Below are positions 32,471-43,541 of a DNA stretch of 64,000 nucleotides, piece after piece (the first letter of the stretch is position 1; every line of letters begins with the position of its first letter). The DNA comes from Blasia pusilla (taxonomy: Eukaryota; Marchantiophyta; Marchantiopsida; Blasiales). Below the pieces are notes generated by a model. That model did not search any database. It saw nothing but the letters and a program-made list of their open reading frames with translations, and was not told the DNA's origin. The position numbers and the translations under genes were made by a program. The stretch covers positions 18,042,001-18,106,000 of the forward strand of contig CM114274.1 of NCBI GenBank assembly GCA_050084515.1, written 5' to 3'.

Positions 32471-33502
32471 TCACGATCTCATCCAACGCTGCTCAGCCAC
32501 TCCCAAGCTGAAGATCCATGTCAAGCAGTTTTGGTCCATTGCCTGATCCAAGACATGGCGTCGTAATGCCTCTGATATTGACGGGATTGCCGTCACTCCT
32601 TTGGGAAATCCCATCGCCCGCTCTCTCTCGTCAACGTTGGGCTCCACCAACCTCTGAACCTGGTAATCCCAAACCACGCCAGGACCGGCCTCCTTGTATG
32701 CATAGGAAGCGGGAAAACTCACAAATGTGGGAAAGGCTGCCCACGGCCTGCCTACCCTATTGACCACAGTCAGCGGTGGTCGATCATCATGCCTCACTGC
32801 TTGTGATTGACGACCTGGATCTAGAATGGAATCCACTAACAAATGGGAGGGGCGCTCCACTCTCGCATACGCCCTCCGTAACACCGCATCGGGCACCAAG
32901 TTGGTCCACCATAGATGCGGGCGATGGGCTCTAGAACCTACACTCGCCGCATCCAAGAACACTGTTGGGCCAATCCACGCACGCACCTGATGAGCACTCA
33001 TCACCACCCATGACCTAGAGTCTCCTAAGATGGGCACATTCTCTAGAATGTAGACTAGAGAACGAGACTCGTTCTCTTGCAACTGCCGTAAGACCCTCAA
33101 CATCTCCGAAAATAATCTGGACCGAGTGTCAGCCAACCCGCTACCTCGTCCAGCACTCGATTGGCCCTGACATGGCCAACCGGCAATGACCAAATCAATG
33201 GTCCCTACCCGCTCTAAGTCCTGCGCCCCCAACAACAAAATATCCCTCGGTAGGGAACTCTGATACCCCTGTACCGCGAACGTGGACAATAATTCCGGAA
33301 AATGTAGGCGTAAGTGCGCCACATGTCGTAGTGAGATGCGCCTTGCAACATCATCACTCTCCACATACACGTATTGCTGTACTCGCACTCCTACCTGCAA
33401 AACAACAGCTAACCTGGTGCTAATCCCTCCAAAGAGATCTAACACTCGAATATCCTCCTCTGGGATACACCACACAATGGGTGTGGAATCCAAGGGTGTC
33501 AT
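32471..33502 (-). CDS. DNMT3-like cytosine-C5 DNA methyltransferase domain, uninterrupted (Elem-1)
   Basis: A 343-codon frame holds every catalytic motif without a stop. Motif I is VLDLFGGIST (20-29), followed by an acidic SAM-ribose residue in YVYVESDD (E48). The catalytic loop AGWPCQGQSSAGRGSGL has Cys111. TRSRLFSEMLRVL resembles the GRLFFEF helix of DNMT3. Motif VI is LENVP (Glu154), and motif VIII is DAASVGSRAHRPHLWWTN. A roughly 85-residue variable, presumably DNA-contacting part leads to ERERAMGFP (motif IX, 292-300) and LRRHVLDQAMDQN (motif X). It is a fragment of the polyprotein, so the ATG at 33502 is only the first Met after an upstream stop. One change, HRPRLWW to HRPHLWW, may weaken it. 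Activity is untested. Confidence 0.85.
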   Translation of the reverse strand: MTPLDSTPIVWCIPEEDIRVLDLFGGISTRLAVVLQVGVRVQQYVYVESDDVARRISLRHVAHLRLHFPELLSTFAVQGYQSSLPRDILLLGAQDLERVGTIDLVIAGWPCQGQSSAGRGSGLADTRSRLFSEMLRVLRQLQENESRSLVYILENVPILGDSRSWVVMSAHQVRAWIGPTVFLDAASVGSRAHRPHLWWTNLVPDAVLRRAYARVERPSHLLVDSILDPGRQSQAVRHDDRPPLTVVNRVGRPWAAFPTFVSFPASYAYKEAGPGVVWDYQVQRLVEPNVDERERAMGFPKGVTAIPSISEALRRHVLDQAMDQNCLTWIFSLGVAEQRWMRS

Positions 33503-33577
33503 CGTAGCACTCCCTCCTACCTTGGGTTCCTCAGACCCGTCACGCTCTGATGCAAACGCCTCGCTCCACGTGGTCTA

Positions 33578-34640
33578 CACGTGCTCATCTGCCAATCGTT
33601 GAAGCTCCTTAGTCGAGCCCCACAGCGGCACCTCTCCTCCACGGAATGATGCAGCTACCATAACACTCCTCTCCATAGAAATGTCAAGAACGGGAGTATC
33701 CTCTGCATGGACATGTCCCTCAATCAAATCACTAGGCCAAGTGATGGCACTGCTAAATGCTGGTAAGGTCGCCATCTCTCCTGGCCGTTGCTCGATCATC
33801 GCACCTGTGAATTGAACGGGTAATGAGCAAAGGCACCCATCACCTGATTGCCATCCTAGTCTGTAGGATGCCGACTCCTCCAAGTAATCCAGGGAAAACC
33901 CCATCGGGTATAACACTGCTCCACCAACCAAGACGTCGTAGGACTCTGCATCAGTCACTATCGCCATGGCTCACACTTCGGACTCATCTGTAGGATGTCC
34001 CAGGCGAATCCTCACCACAACCTCCTATCGAGTGATATACTGTGTGGTACTCACTCCACCCAAGGATGTATGTATCTATTATGGACAACGCTCCACATCG
34101 GCTCTTGTCAAGCCCAATCCTTTGAATGACGCTTTCCCCAACATCAGGGGTTGGGCTCTTGAATCTAACAAGATGCGTTGCGGACTAAAAGCTCTACCTC
34201 CGAGACTCACCAACTGGAAGACCTCTCATCGATTATCTAGCAACACAACACTAGGAGAAGCCATGGCACACTCTATCGCGGGTCTAGCGGGCATCTCCGC
34301 CATCCTAGCAGCCGCAGCCTGCCATCTATGTGACGTGGACGGCTCGACCATGCGCTCCAAGGGCAGGTCCATCACCTCCTCTACAATCACCTCTGAACGT
34401 GATGGAGGAACTCTAACTCCATGCTCACATAGTGAAGCGGCTAGCCGAAAAGCCTCGGCGGGCGTACCCCCCAAAGTCATAACATCGGAAGCAGAAAATA
34501 AAAGAGTGCGATACACAACGGTGGCCGCCCCCAATAACGTGCTTGACACATGCCCCTCATGAGCATCAACAATAGGAGTCGTTGCACTTTCTTCTCCCAT
34601 CGCCCTCCGTGCTTGCACACCAACAATATCACCAACTCTC
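33578..34640 (-). pseudogene. Protease region, Elem-1
   Basis: This keeps the linker blocks (VDAHEGHVSSTLLGAATVVYR, DLPLERMVEPS), the protease active-site region and the DVLVGGAVLYPMGFSLDY strand. The active-site triplet Asp-Ser-Gly reads Asp-Ser-Arg near 34165, which should abolish proteolysis. A stop after DEHV (33575-33577) separates it from the DNMT frame in the same phase. Stops also lie near 33970 and 34226. Confidence 0.7.
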
Positions 34641-34913
34641 CAAGAGTTAGAGTACGAACGGAGAAGTTGCTCCGCAACTTCTTCGTCCGTACCCCTTAGT
34701 AGCTGGCCCTCAACTCAACGAAGAAGTCAACCACGGGGTTGAACCTAGGACAAACCTGACTAGATGGTACAACTGCTCTTGTGCAAGTGACCCCTCCTAA
34801 AACATCACTAGTGGAAGAGGAAGTAGCCTATCTTGACTCCTCCTTCTCATGTGGTAACGGATCCATCCATGACACATAGTGTGGGTGATAGTAGAGTCGC
34901 CATGCCTCAATCT
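34641..34913 (-). pseudogene. Gag middle fragment, Elem-1 (left of the MULE insertion)
   Basis: This encodes the RASYQGVRTEK to FFVDLR part of Gag back to the residues just before YACEIEAW. The zinc knuckles and neighbouring linker are deleted. At the deletion point bases 34649-34667 form an inverted copy of the adjacent 34671-34693 (GCAACTTCTTCGTCCGTAC), making a hairpin. It breaks at 34913 inside a Gag codon and resumes at 48804. Confidence 0.7.
34905..34913. repeat. Left target site duplication of the MULE-like element
   Basis: CCTCAATCT here and CTTCAATCT at 48804-48812 match at 8 of 9 positions. The uninterrupted gag of copy 2b has only one copy (near 28169-28177). Nine bases is the usual MULE duplication length. 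Confidence 0.65.
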
Positions 34914-35321
34914 TGAGGAGCGGTAAGAGGAGAGGAAGAGAGGAGATAGGAAACTACCTTCAACCCAAAGAGATATTTTTTTCTAACAGAGTTTCCTGTG
35001 ATTTGAAGAGAGTTTTTGTTGGGTTGAAGAGAGGAAACTATTGTGGGAATTTTTTTGCACTTTTTTTCTTGGTGCTTAGGCACTCCCACAAAAAAAAAAA
35101 TCCTCTTCCACATTTTGGCAACCCATCTGAATCCAACGGGTTGCAATTTGCACAAAATTTTAAAAACAAAAAAATCAGTGGAATCATAAATGTGGAACAA
35201 ATCACTTTTTCCATCCAAGGTGTGGAAAAAATCTATCATTTGCCCTGGGCTGAATAGAGTTCAAGCTCAAAGTGAAGGTTTTGGAAAATGAAAGTACAAT
35301 CTAAGACCTCATTTTGCATCC
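34914..35321. other. Left terminal region of the MULE-like element
   Basis: A purine-rich end, A/T homopolymer runs (35047-35100) and one diverged palindrome (near 35119-35147) are present. I see no coding region. The 3' untranslated end of the transposase gene is expected here. Confidence 0.4.
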
Positions 35322-35875
35322 TCAAAGTGGTTTGTTTAAAATACTTTGCAGTTCTTTGAGGGACAGAATTGGTTGGTGGATTCCTACTCCTACCTTCGAC
35401 TCTCTTAAAATTACAAGAAACACATAGTACATGTGCTTACAAGGGAAATACCTTTTCCCACTTGTCTCTCTTTGGACAAAGTTATCACAAGAACATGTGG
35501 GAAAGTAATAGATGTGCACCACATACACCCCTGTGACACTTGAATTTATAGTGTTGTTCCTAACCCAATACATCCTTCCTATTCTATTGTCACTCTAGGC
35601 ATCTTTTGTGGCGATGATTTCCATGTTTTCCTCCCGAGCAAGCTGATGCGATTCGCTTTGCTCTCTCCACCGTTGGCCTACACATTCTGTTTCTCTTCAC
35701 TGCATTTGTCGACTCAAACAGAAATAGTGGATTGAGATCATCTATCTTCTCCGGATACATGTTGACATCAATCTTGGGTTGAATACAAAATGTGAAGATC
35801 TCTGTAATGCAAACATGCTCTCAACTTCCTCTGTCTACGAGTCTGACAATCTTACAAATTGCGAATTGCACTCAT

Positions 35876-35987
35876 GACAAAGTCAGACTTACAAGTGCCG
35901 ATTTCGTACCTGCGGTAATGGGCCAAATCAAGACAAAGTCAGACTTACAAGTGCCGATTTCATACCTGCGGTAATGGGCCAAATCGT
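35876..35987. repeat. 56-bp tandem duplication
   Basis: Two copies of a 56-bp unit (GACAAAGTCAGACTTACAAG...) lie head to tail with one or two differences. They fall between the SWIM exon and the next recognisable transposase segment, so they probably arose after the gene decayed or within an intron. Confidence 0.85.
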
Positions 35988-37039
35988 GGGGTATTCCCTA
36001 GAGCTTCAATGGCAGCCGGATAAGACTTTTGGAAAGTGCAAGATTCATTTGGGTAGAAGAAGTACTTCAATTGATCCCCAGTCCTCGTGAAACGATCAAA
36101 GGTTTTGAGTTCCCAAAATCCAAGCAGTGGTCGTCAAGTCCTTGTACAGTTCCTATTTAGGAAAGTGCCCCATGCTCTCCTAATGCCATCAGATCCTGCC
36201 GTGCAAGTGGGTCCATGTAGAGGGTTGCTCCGAGATATATGCCACCTTTTGAGGTTGCAATCCACCTCAATGACCGGAATCCCGTACTGTTGAACCATCC
36301 GAGCGACTGGATGTTACGAACTTGCAACAACAAAGGGCTTTTGAAAAAAAAATTCACTAATTTTGGAGAAGTTATTGCATCACGGATTTGAGAGAAATTG
36401 GGGGTCTTGAATACCTGGGTGGCTTAATTTCTTCATCCAAATCAATCACGTGGTTTGTTCCTCAATATCGCCTCTTCACTTGCTTGAAGTCAAGATAGTT
36501 ATCTGGTCTCCACGAGTCTCGCTCGGACTACTCTACCACCATCTGTATGGGACGTCTTGAAACACGCCCACGAGTATCCCCACCAATGTGTACATCTTGC
36601 TCAAGGGGAGTTCTTGCTACACACCAATTGAAGGCTTCCACATATAGTTTCTCATCACCAGATCTCACAACCGCCCTGACATAGAGCTTGTAAATCGAAG
36701 GCCCCCTTCCTTTTGTTATGCCTTTTGTGAGGAAGATATGGAATGGTGCAGACTGTAGCATTGCTCTTGCATGGTCTTGTTGGCATGCCTCCACAAGTAA
36801 AATTGTTTGGCATGCTTGTGAGGACCTCCAGGAGGAATGAACACTTTCTGCTCCACTTGTGTTGGGGCAGAGGGCATTTTCATGAATGTTCAATCCTTGC
36901 AACGACGACAATGTGAGAAGGGAACGAAAATAGCTATATGAGAAAAGAAAAAAGCTACCTGTCAAAACCAGATGGGTTGCAAGTCGGAGGCATCCCATGA
37001 ATGACTCTACGACCCATTAGTTTCCGACGTGTTGCAACA

Positions 37040-37820
37040 CACAGGAACCACCTACTACAACCCGTCGGATTCAGACGGATTGTAAGTAACTTTGGCCATT
37101 CCGGGCTGGAAGATCCAAGTGCAAGTCATCAGAATCCCACAAATCGCACATGGATTTTCCAGCCTCCGACTTGAAACGGGTTGCAAGTCGGAGACATCCC
37201 TGGAATGTCCCCGTAACCTTTACTACAACCTAACACCCAGGAACCTGCTATTGCAACTTGGTGAGAAGCAGGTCGGTTCAGTCTCGAAAATCCTTGTGCA
37301 ACCTGTCGGATTCCGTTGGCTTGCAAGAAGTGTCCACACACGAAGCTTTGCAACTATTGGAATTCAACGAGTTCGAGTTAACTTGAACTGATGCAACGTA
37401 TCGAGATGCGACTTGGAGACAGCCGCAACCTATCTGAATGCGAGGAGTCGCATACAGACACAACTAGTCGAAATCCCACAAGTTGCAGACAGACGCAACT
37501 TGCTGGAATCCGATGGGTTGCAAACCGAGTTAACTCGTAGCCTTGCAGCTTGCAACCCATCCGGGTGGAACTATTTGCAGGCCTTGTATACATGCAACTT
37601 GCAACCCGTCGGGATTCGACAGGTTGCACACTCATGCAACCAGTCGGATTTCGACAGGTTGCACAAACATTCCTTGTGCATGATATCGCGCTCCGAAGGG
37701 TAACACAAACATTCTTGACGCAACCCGTCGGTTTCCGACTGGTTGCACACTTAGGCAACCCGTCGGTTTCCGATGGGTTGCATACTCAGGCAACCCGTCC
37801 CATGAGACGGGTTGCTTGGT
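37040..37820. repeat. Palindrome cluster 1 (half-site CAACCCGTCGGA)
   Basis: At least eight full or half copies of the palindrome occur, for example near 37049, 37298, 37600, 37637, 37720, 37757 and 37792. Each is an inverted pair around a 3-5 base centre. They lie between transposase coding segments, apparently in an intron. Several have compensating or one-sided changes. Confidence 0.8.
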
Positions 37821-40510
37821 TTCTTTGGTTTGAAATCCCTATAGTGCCCACGCTTCTCAACTTGTGGTGCAACTTTTCAAAAAATTCTCAACATGAGCTC
37901 GACAAGACGAAATACTGAACTCGCCTGCCGCATGAAGTTTCCCCATTGTCTCATTTGTATAGTCCACCAACTAAGCCAAGAGCACAACTCTTTGTTCTTC
38001 CCCTCAATTGCATGCTTCCTCCACCACCCATGAAGTTCTTCTTGGCACTCCATAGCCTGTTTCAAGGATTTGCTGTTCTTGCAGCGTTGGAGTAGAGTGA
38101 CATGCTGTGTCCTCTTATTCTCCTTGATGCGAGATTTGGTGTAGTGGGTCACAGACTGTTGCTAATGGAAAGCATCCAAACTTTCCCTCTTTGGTTGAAC
38201 CTCTCCACCCCATAATACTTCTCTGATAGCAATCCACCCTGGTTGTGCATTGTCCGCCATGAATCCATAAATTTTCGGAGGTGGCCTTTTGTTTTCCTTC
38301 ACCACCTCCAATAAGAGTAACCAACACATCTTCAAACTGCCAACCTCTTCTGCTTTTACCTCACAGAAAAATATAGTTTTGAGTCCCTTCTCCACATGGT
38401 CATAAACGTGAGCATCCATGATCAACCATCCATTCAGCACTCTATAGCAAATATCAAAGCTTACCCAGCTGCCGTAAAGATCTTTCCCTTCCCTCATTCG
38501 ATTTATAAGATCGAGGCCATTCGACGGCCCTGTCGTTGACATTTTGAAGACATAAGCCCTAGATCCTTTGCCTCCATGGACCATGAACTGCCATCTCTGA
38601 ATAAATGGAAATTTGGAGTTGGCCTTGATTATGGAAATGACATCCATTTTCGCCGTCTTTCCATCCAGTACCCGTATTTGACACAGTAAATTCCGGAAGC
38701 ATTCAAGATCAGCGAGAAGTGTAATATTTTCCCAGAGTTGTTTCTCCTCAATAGCCGTGATCTCGCCCTGCCCAGGGATTCCAAGCAATTGTTCACAAAT
38801 TTGTGATGTTGTTGTTAACTTGATCACTCCGGGCTTTGATCCCGCAGAGTTTCTATATACCTCGGCCACTTTCTTTGCCACATCCTCCTTGATGTGTCTC
38901 TCAATTGCACCGGTAATAGGATGAATGTGGGAGCCAACATGAACTGCCAACCTGGTGTACTCGGACGTAGAAGTGAAGTCGTGCACAATGAAAAATATGT
39001 AAGTAGGACACGCTCCAACGTAGAAAGGGGATGCCTAAAACTCAGGACATCGATGGCCTCCCGGCGGTATGATCGCACCAACCTCATATGGAGTTTCTGC
39101 ATTCATAGGGGGCAATTAGGACGTATTGACTCGCCCATTGCACTAGATACGGGCAGCTTGGACTTCTACACTCCAAGGCCCTAACGCATTGGCGGCGAGA
39201 AATAATCCAAGGACCATCAAGAACTGAAGCACTAGTCCGTTGAAGCCTGCACCATCAATGACAATCAGACTTTCTGTCCATACCCTTCAAGCGTCCTCCA
39301 TCTTTCTTTTGAGCAAGACCAATAAGTGGAGGCGACTCAAAAATGCAGTTACCATCATATGTGGGCGGCAACTTGTCGACAAGAATATGCTCAAACATTT
39401 TAAAGGGCAGAGACGACAGCAAACTATTGCCTGAAACTCGCAAGAGGAACAAGTATGCATACACATGACCCGGTTGGTGTCCGACAGATCCACTGAGATT
39501 AACGACATGCGCAATGTCTTTAGGAAGTACAACATTGTTACGCATGCGTGAAGTTGGAGTCAATGCCGGATCTACTGAGTTGGGAGTGGCAAACGTAGAG
39601 CTTGGTGCACTAGGAAATTCCGGACAGTCTACTTGGGAAATAGAGATATTCAGAGGCAAGCCATAAACTCTGTATTGGCCATTTTTTAGAGGTAGGAGAT
39701 TCCATACTTTACATTCTACTATCACTGGCTAGAGTGTCTCATCTACAATATCCTTCGTATTGTCCATCCTAACATCCTTGGAAACAAAGATTGTTCTAAT
39801 TTGGAGAAGAAATCGCACTGAGAGGAAATTTTCATCCACTTGTGTGGAAGACTCACGAGCTTGCGGTCGAATTATTTCTGATTGAGGAAGGGCGGCTAGA
39901 TGACTGCCACAAGTGAGCTTCACATAATTATCCATTCCGAGATTATTCCACCGGGTGGAGAATGAGAATAAGAATAAGAATAGGAATGAGAATGTTTAAT
40001 TTATAGTGAATTGTGACTGTTATTTTCCTAACATAATTTGACTGACAAGATGTTTTTTGGTAAGTGTGATTGTTTGACGCAATGGGTTCAATCCTATTGC
40101 AACCTGTCGGAGTCTGACGGGTTGCAAATTTGGGACTCAGACACCTGGATTGCAAAGCCACGGACTACCATCTTTTGTTAGAGTCCAAGTCCAACTTGCA
40201 ACGCGTCGGAGTCCGTTGGGTTGATACACCCAGCGTGTCTAACCTTTCTGATTGGAGTCGGGATCCACGAGACCTTGCATGGATTTGCTACGGCAACCCT
40301 TTGGGAACTGCGACGGGTTGGAAAGGCACCTAACCTCGCTTTCCCTTTTGGAGGTAACCGAGTTGCGGGGGGGATCTCATGTCGATTTCTCTTGTCCAAT
40401 GAACCGTGCAAATCGTGAGTGCACTTTTGCCATATGGTGGGAAGTGTCCAACCCATGGTAGATCTTGTAACCCATCAGTTGTCAACAAGTTTCCTCGGAC
40501 TATGCTTTGT

Positions 40511-40712
40511 CGCCTTGTTACCCGAAGACGAGGGAAGCGTGCAACCCGTCGGTCTCCGACGGGTTGGCTGGGTACCTTGCCTTGTTACCCAAGGAGGAGG
40601 GATGCGTGCAACCCGTCGCTCTCCGACAGGTTGCCTGGGTACCTCGCCTTGCATCCCCAGGACGAGGGAAGCGTGCAACCCGTCGGAGATCGACGGGTTG
40701 CACGGGTTCCCA
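40511..40712. repeat. Three-copy 68-bp tandem array with embedded palindromes
   Basis: Units begin near 40511, 40579 and 40647 (GCCTTGTTACCC..., GACGAGGGAAGCGTG). Each contains one CAACCCGTCGG palindrome. Differences are scattered, so the array is not brand new. Confidence 0.85.
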
Positions 40713-40784
40713 CGTGCAAAGTTCCACAACGGCCGAAACGTCGTCGTCGGTACGATCCAACGGTTAGCTCAACGGCTCAAAAAG

Positions 40785-40792
40785 TATAAAAG
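40785..40792 (+). promoter_or_regulatory. Candidate TATA box (TATAAAAG)
   Basis: TATAAAAG lies just downstream of the palindrome array and about 1.56 kb before the methyltransferase ATG. A promoter role is only inferred from position. Confidence 0.3.
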
Positions 40793-41340
40793 GCTGAGAT
40801 TTCGCTCATTTCCGTTTTTCATTTCGTGATTTCATGTGCTCTTCCTCGCAGTAGCTGACGTTACCTTTCCGCTGCCAAACTTGGTTACATTCATCCCTTC
40901 GCTGGAAGGTTACGACGATCCCGCACCTGACGCTGTCGTATAGTAAAATCAACCAGTGTGTAAACTCCTTCGTCATTAAGTGTTAGATAGAGTTTCATTA
41001 GTATTAAGTAAATTGGCTTAGAAAAAGGAGATTCTTATGTTTAAACCTCTTTATGGTGCCTCTTTTATGCGGGCCCAACTTTAGGAAAAGGAGGTAATAA
41101 ATAAAAGATGACTTTATAAAAAGTAAAGTAGTTATTTTAATGAAAAAAAAAGTAGTCTTGGTTGGTGGCTAGGTTAGTTGGGGTAATTTGGAAAATATCA
41201 AGTGGGTAAAAGAGGATATTTTGGAAGAGATAAGAGGAAATCTACTTGTGTCAAAATGTGATTGGCTAAGCCTTGAGAGGAAGCCATGTGGCACAAGATA
41301 AGATAAGCTCTATTTCGTACTCTTGTGGATCCCTTGTGAG

Positions 41341-41349
41341 TATATAAAG
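41341..41349 (+). promoter_or_regulatory. Candidate TATA box (TATATAAAG)
   Basis: TATATAAAG sits about 1 kb upstream of the methyltransferase start codon and is followed by a CT-rich leader-like sequence. It is the nearer of two candidates. There is no direct evidence of use. Confidence 0.35.
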
Positions 41350-43541
41350 AGGAGGGACCTTCAAGGGTTCATCACCTTCTATTCCACATCTTGAGTCTCT
41401 CGTGTCTCTCTTGAGTGTATGGCTTTGGGATTGCTTGCTCTTCCAATGAGAGTGGATCACCCTTCTTGGGAGAGTAACTTGATCATGGTCTATTCTTCGA
41501 AAGGTTTCTAGAGTGTGGTGTGTGTGTGTGTGGGGATGAGAGGTTTGTCACCGTAGAAGAGTTTAGTCATACTAAAATAGCGGATGTTTTGGCTTGTTAC
41601 TTTCCCAATGAGAGTGGATTACCCCTCTTGGGAGAATAACTCCGCCAAAACCCATTCTTGAGGAGAGTAGAGAATGTCTGTCAAGCATGGATAGGGGTGG
41701 AGCATTTAGCCGTGTGCCCGACTTTCCTTTCCTCAATCCTTACCATGTCAAGGTACTCTTTGTAGATAGGCTTTGGTTCACTCGCTATTTAGTTTATCAC
41801 TTTGGGAGGCGTTCATGAACCAGTCATGCAATCTCCAACTCCGGTGATTCTTCCTATCGTCACATATGGAAAGACATGGGATTGTACTTTGTATGTCCTT
41901 ATATAGCGATCCATGGATGTCAATAGGCCTGGTCAAGTAGGGTTTAACACTAGTTGTGCTATCTTCCTCGTGTACAAACGTAAAATAGTTTATAGGGATT
42001 TTATAGTTAGGAATTTTGGGGTCCGATGTTACGAAGAAGTGATCGCCTCGGCAGTTCCATTTGTGATACCTGTCGTGAGAGAATGGAGAGTGTACATCAT
42101 AATTTTGTATTGAAAAAGGAGAACTTATTAGAGATTTCACCTTGCATCGACCGCATCTACCGCAGCTAGAAGGCCCGCCCTTGCTCGAAGAAAGATTCTT
42201 GACACGACAACGCTTCCAGGGTTTGAATTTGGCAAGCCCTTCCGCTGGAGGATCACGGCGCTTCATCACGAAACGCTTCGAGGTATCTATCATGCACAGG
42301 AGCATATTAGACTGTTGAGGAGGAAGAATTAACCCAACATGCACCATGACGAGAAAGAAAACAAAAGAAACCAAGGTAGGGAGACTCACACCCAAGTCGA
42401 TCAGGACTTCTACGTAACCATCTCCAGGTCCTCGTTCGACGAATGAGATAAGGCAACAAGAAATAGAGGAGCGAGAAAGAGAAGCAGATATGCACATGCA
42501 GAAGGTTCTAGCAAAACGTGTTCTGGAGGAGCTTGCTAAGCAAAACGCCGAGGCTGAGGCATCAAAGGCCTTGAAGAAAAGAGTCGCGGACAAGAAACGC
42601 GAGAAGAAGCGTCTTGACGCCTCCGTCAGGAGACCATAATTGGCGAAAGCTCAAAGGGAAAAAGCTATCTCCATTGAAGAAAGCCATGCCCATCCAAAAG
42701 AGAGTGTTGAGATGCAGGAAATGTCTCTGATGAGGTCTGGGGACACCATGAATCTAAAATCGGCTGAGGAAACTTCTGAAGTTCAAGTGACGGACGATGA
42801 GGTCATGAGGACAGCAAGTGTGGAGATGGTGGAAATCTCTGAAGAAGCAGGAGAAGAGTCTTCGTCGTCTTTGAGCCTGATGGAAGAAATCAACCTTTAT
42901 CAGATCGATGAGTTTCCCGTGGACTTGCCAATTGTTGTCCTAGAGCAACTGGCGGGCCTGGACACCGACCCAACCTTTGAGCGGGTAAGAAAAATTCGGG
43001 TTATGTGAAGGCTCATTATGCAATTCATTGGCAAGACACTATATTTTATTGACTTGATCCCCATGTGGGAGGTTGTTAAGCAGATGGCACTGATGGAGGG
43101 CCAGAAGGCCCCAAAAATTCCACTCTTTCAATTGCGGACAATGGAGTACGTCCCCAAAATTTAGTCAGAGGATATTGCAAAGCTCAAACAGTCGGCAGCG
43201 ACTGCATCCTACGTCGACAGCTTCCCTCCGTTCTATGTTCAGCCTTACGATGAACATGGAACCCAAGCTCTGGTGACAGAAGAGGGCTTGGAGGCGTTGG
43301 ATACTTTCTGGAGGATGAGAGATCAGGAGTTCAGAAGAGCGATTGAAGGAACCCAATTTAGTTGGATATAGAACCTTTACTTCTTCATCTGGGATGGAAA
43401 CCACATGTACATGGCGTGGACGCAGTTTGCAGAGGAGCGCCCAAATTCATTGGAGGCGCATTTTTACGTGAAGGCAGTCGTGCTCCATCCATTTCCTCAT
43501 CACATGGAAATGGTGGAAATGGCAATGCATGCGATGAATAC

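Larger units (their letters stand above)
35322..39935 (-). pseudogene. Mutator-like (MULE) transposase with C-terminal SWIM zinc finger, multi-exon
   Basis: Read from 39935 down. An N-terminal part (MDNYVKLTCGS, then after a TAG continuing in frame as VIVECKVWNLLPLKNG) leads to a Cys-rich segment (RRQCVRALECRSPSCPYL, near 39160). The core at 38162-38986 contains SFDICYRVLNGWLIMDAHVY and FMADNAQPGWIAIREVLWG, which fit two Asp motifs of a MULE DDE nuclease. Further segments lie at 37877-38152 and 36528-36890 (NTSGAESVHSSWRS). The C-terminus at 35322-35573 has CSCDNF...YFPCKHMY, a SWIM finger (CxCxnCxH) typical of MULE transposases. Palindrome-rich sequence at 36990-37870 behaves like an intron. 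Stops and frameshifts indicate decay. The transposase would cut and paste this element. Confidence 0.65.
39936..42347. other. Divergent intergenic region of the MULE-like element
   Basis: This lies between the starts of the transposase and methyltransferase genes. It holds palindromes near 40098 and 40196, a three-copy tandem array (40511-40712), two TATA-like boxes, a GT microsatellite (41517-41532) and a direct repeat (41443-41479 and 41604-41640, CCAATGAGAGTGGATTACCC). It may serve as a two-way promoter. A 271-codon minus-strand frame at 41778-42593 overlaps the methyltransferase start and shows no family motif, so I do not call it a gene. Confidence 0.45.

Noticed and set aside
41778-42593. 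A 271-codon minus-strand open frame
   Set aside because: The plus strand here encodes the start of the methyltransferase with charged helical sequence and in-frame continuity to exon 1. The minus frame has no recognisable domain.
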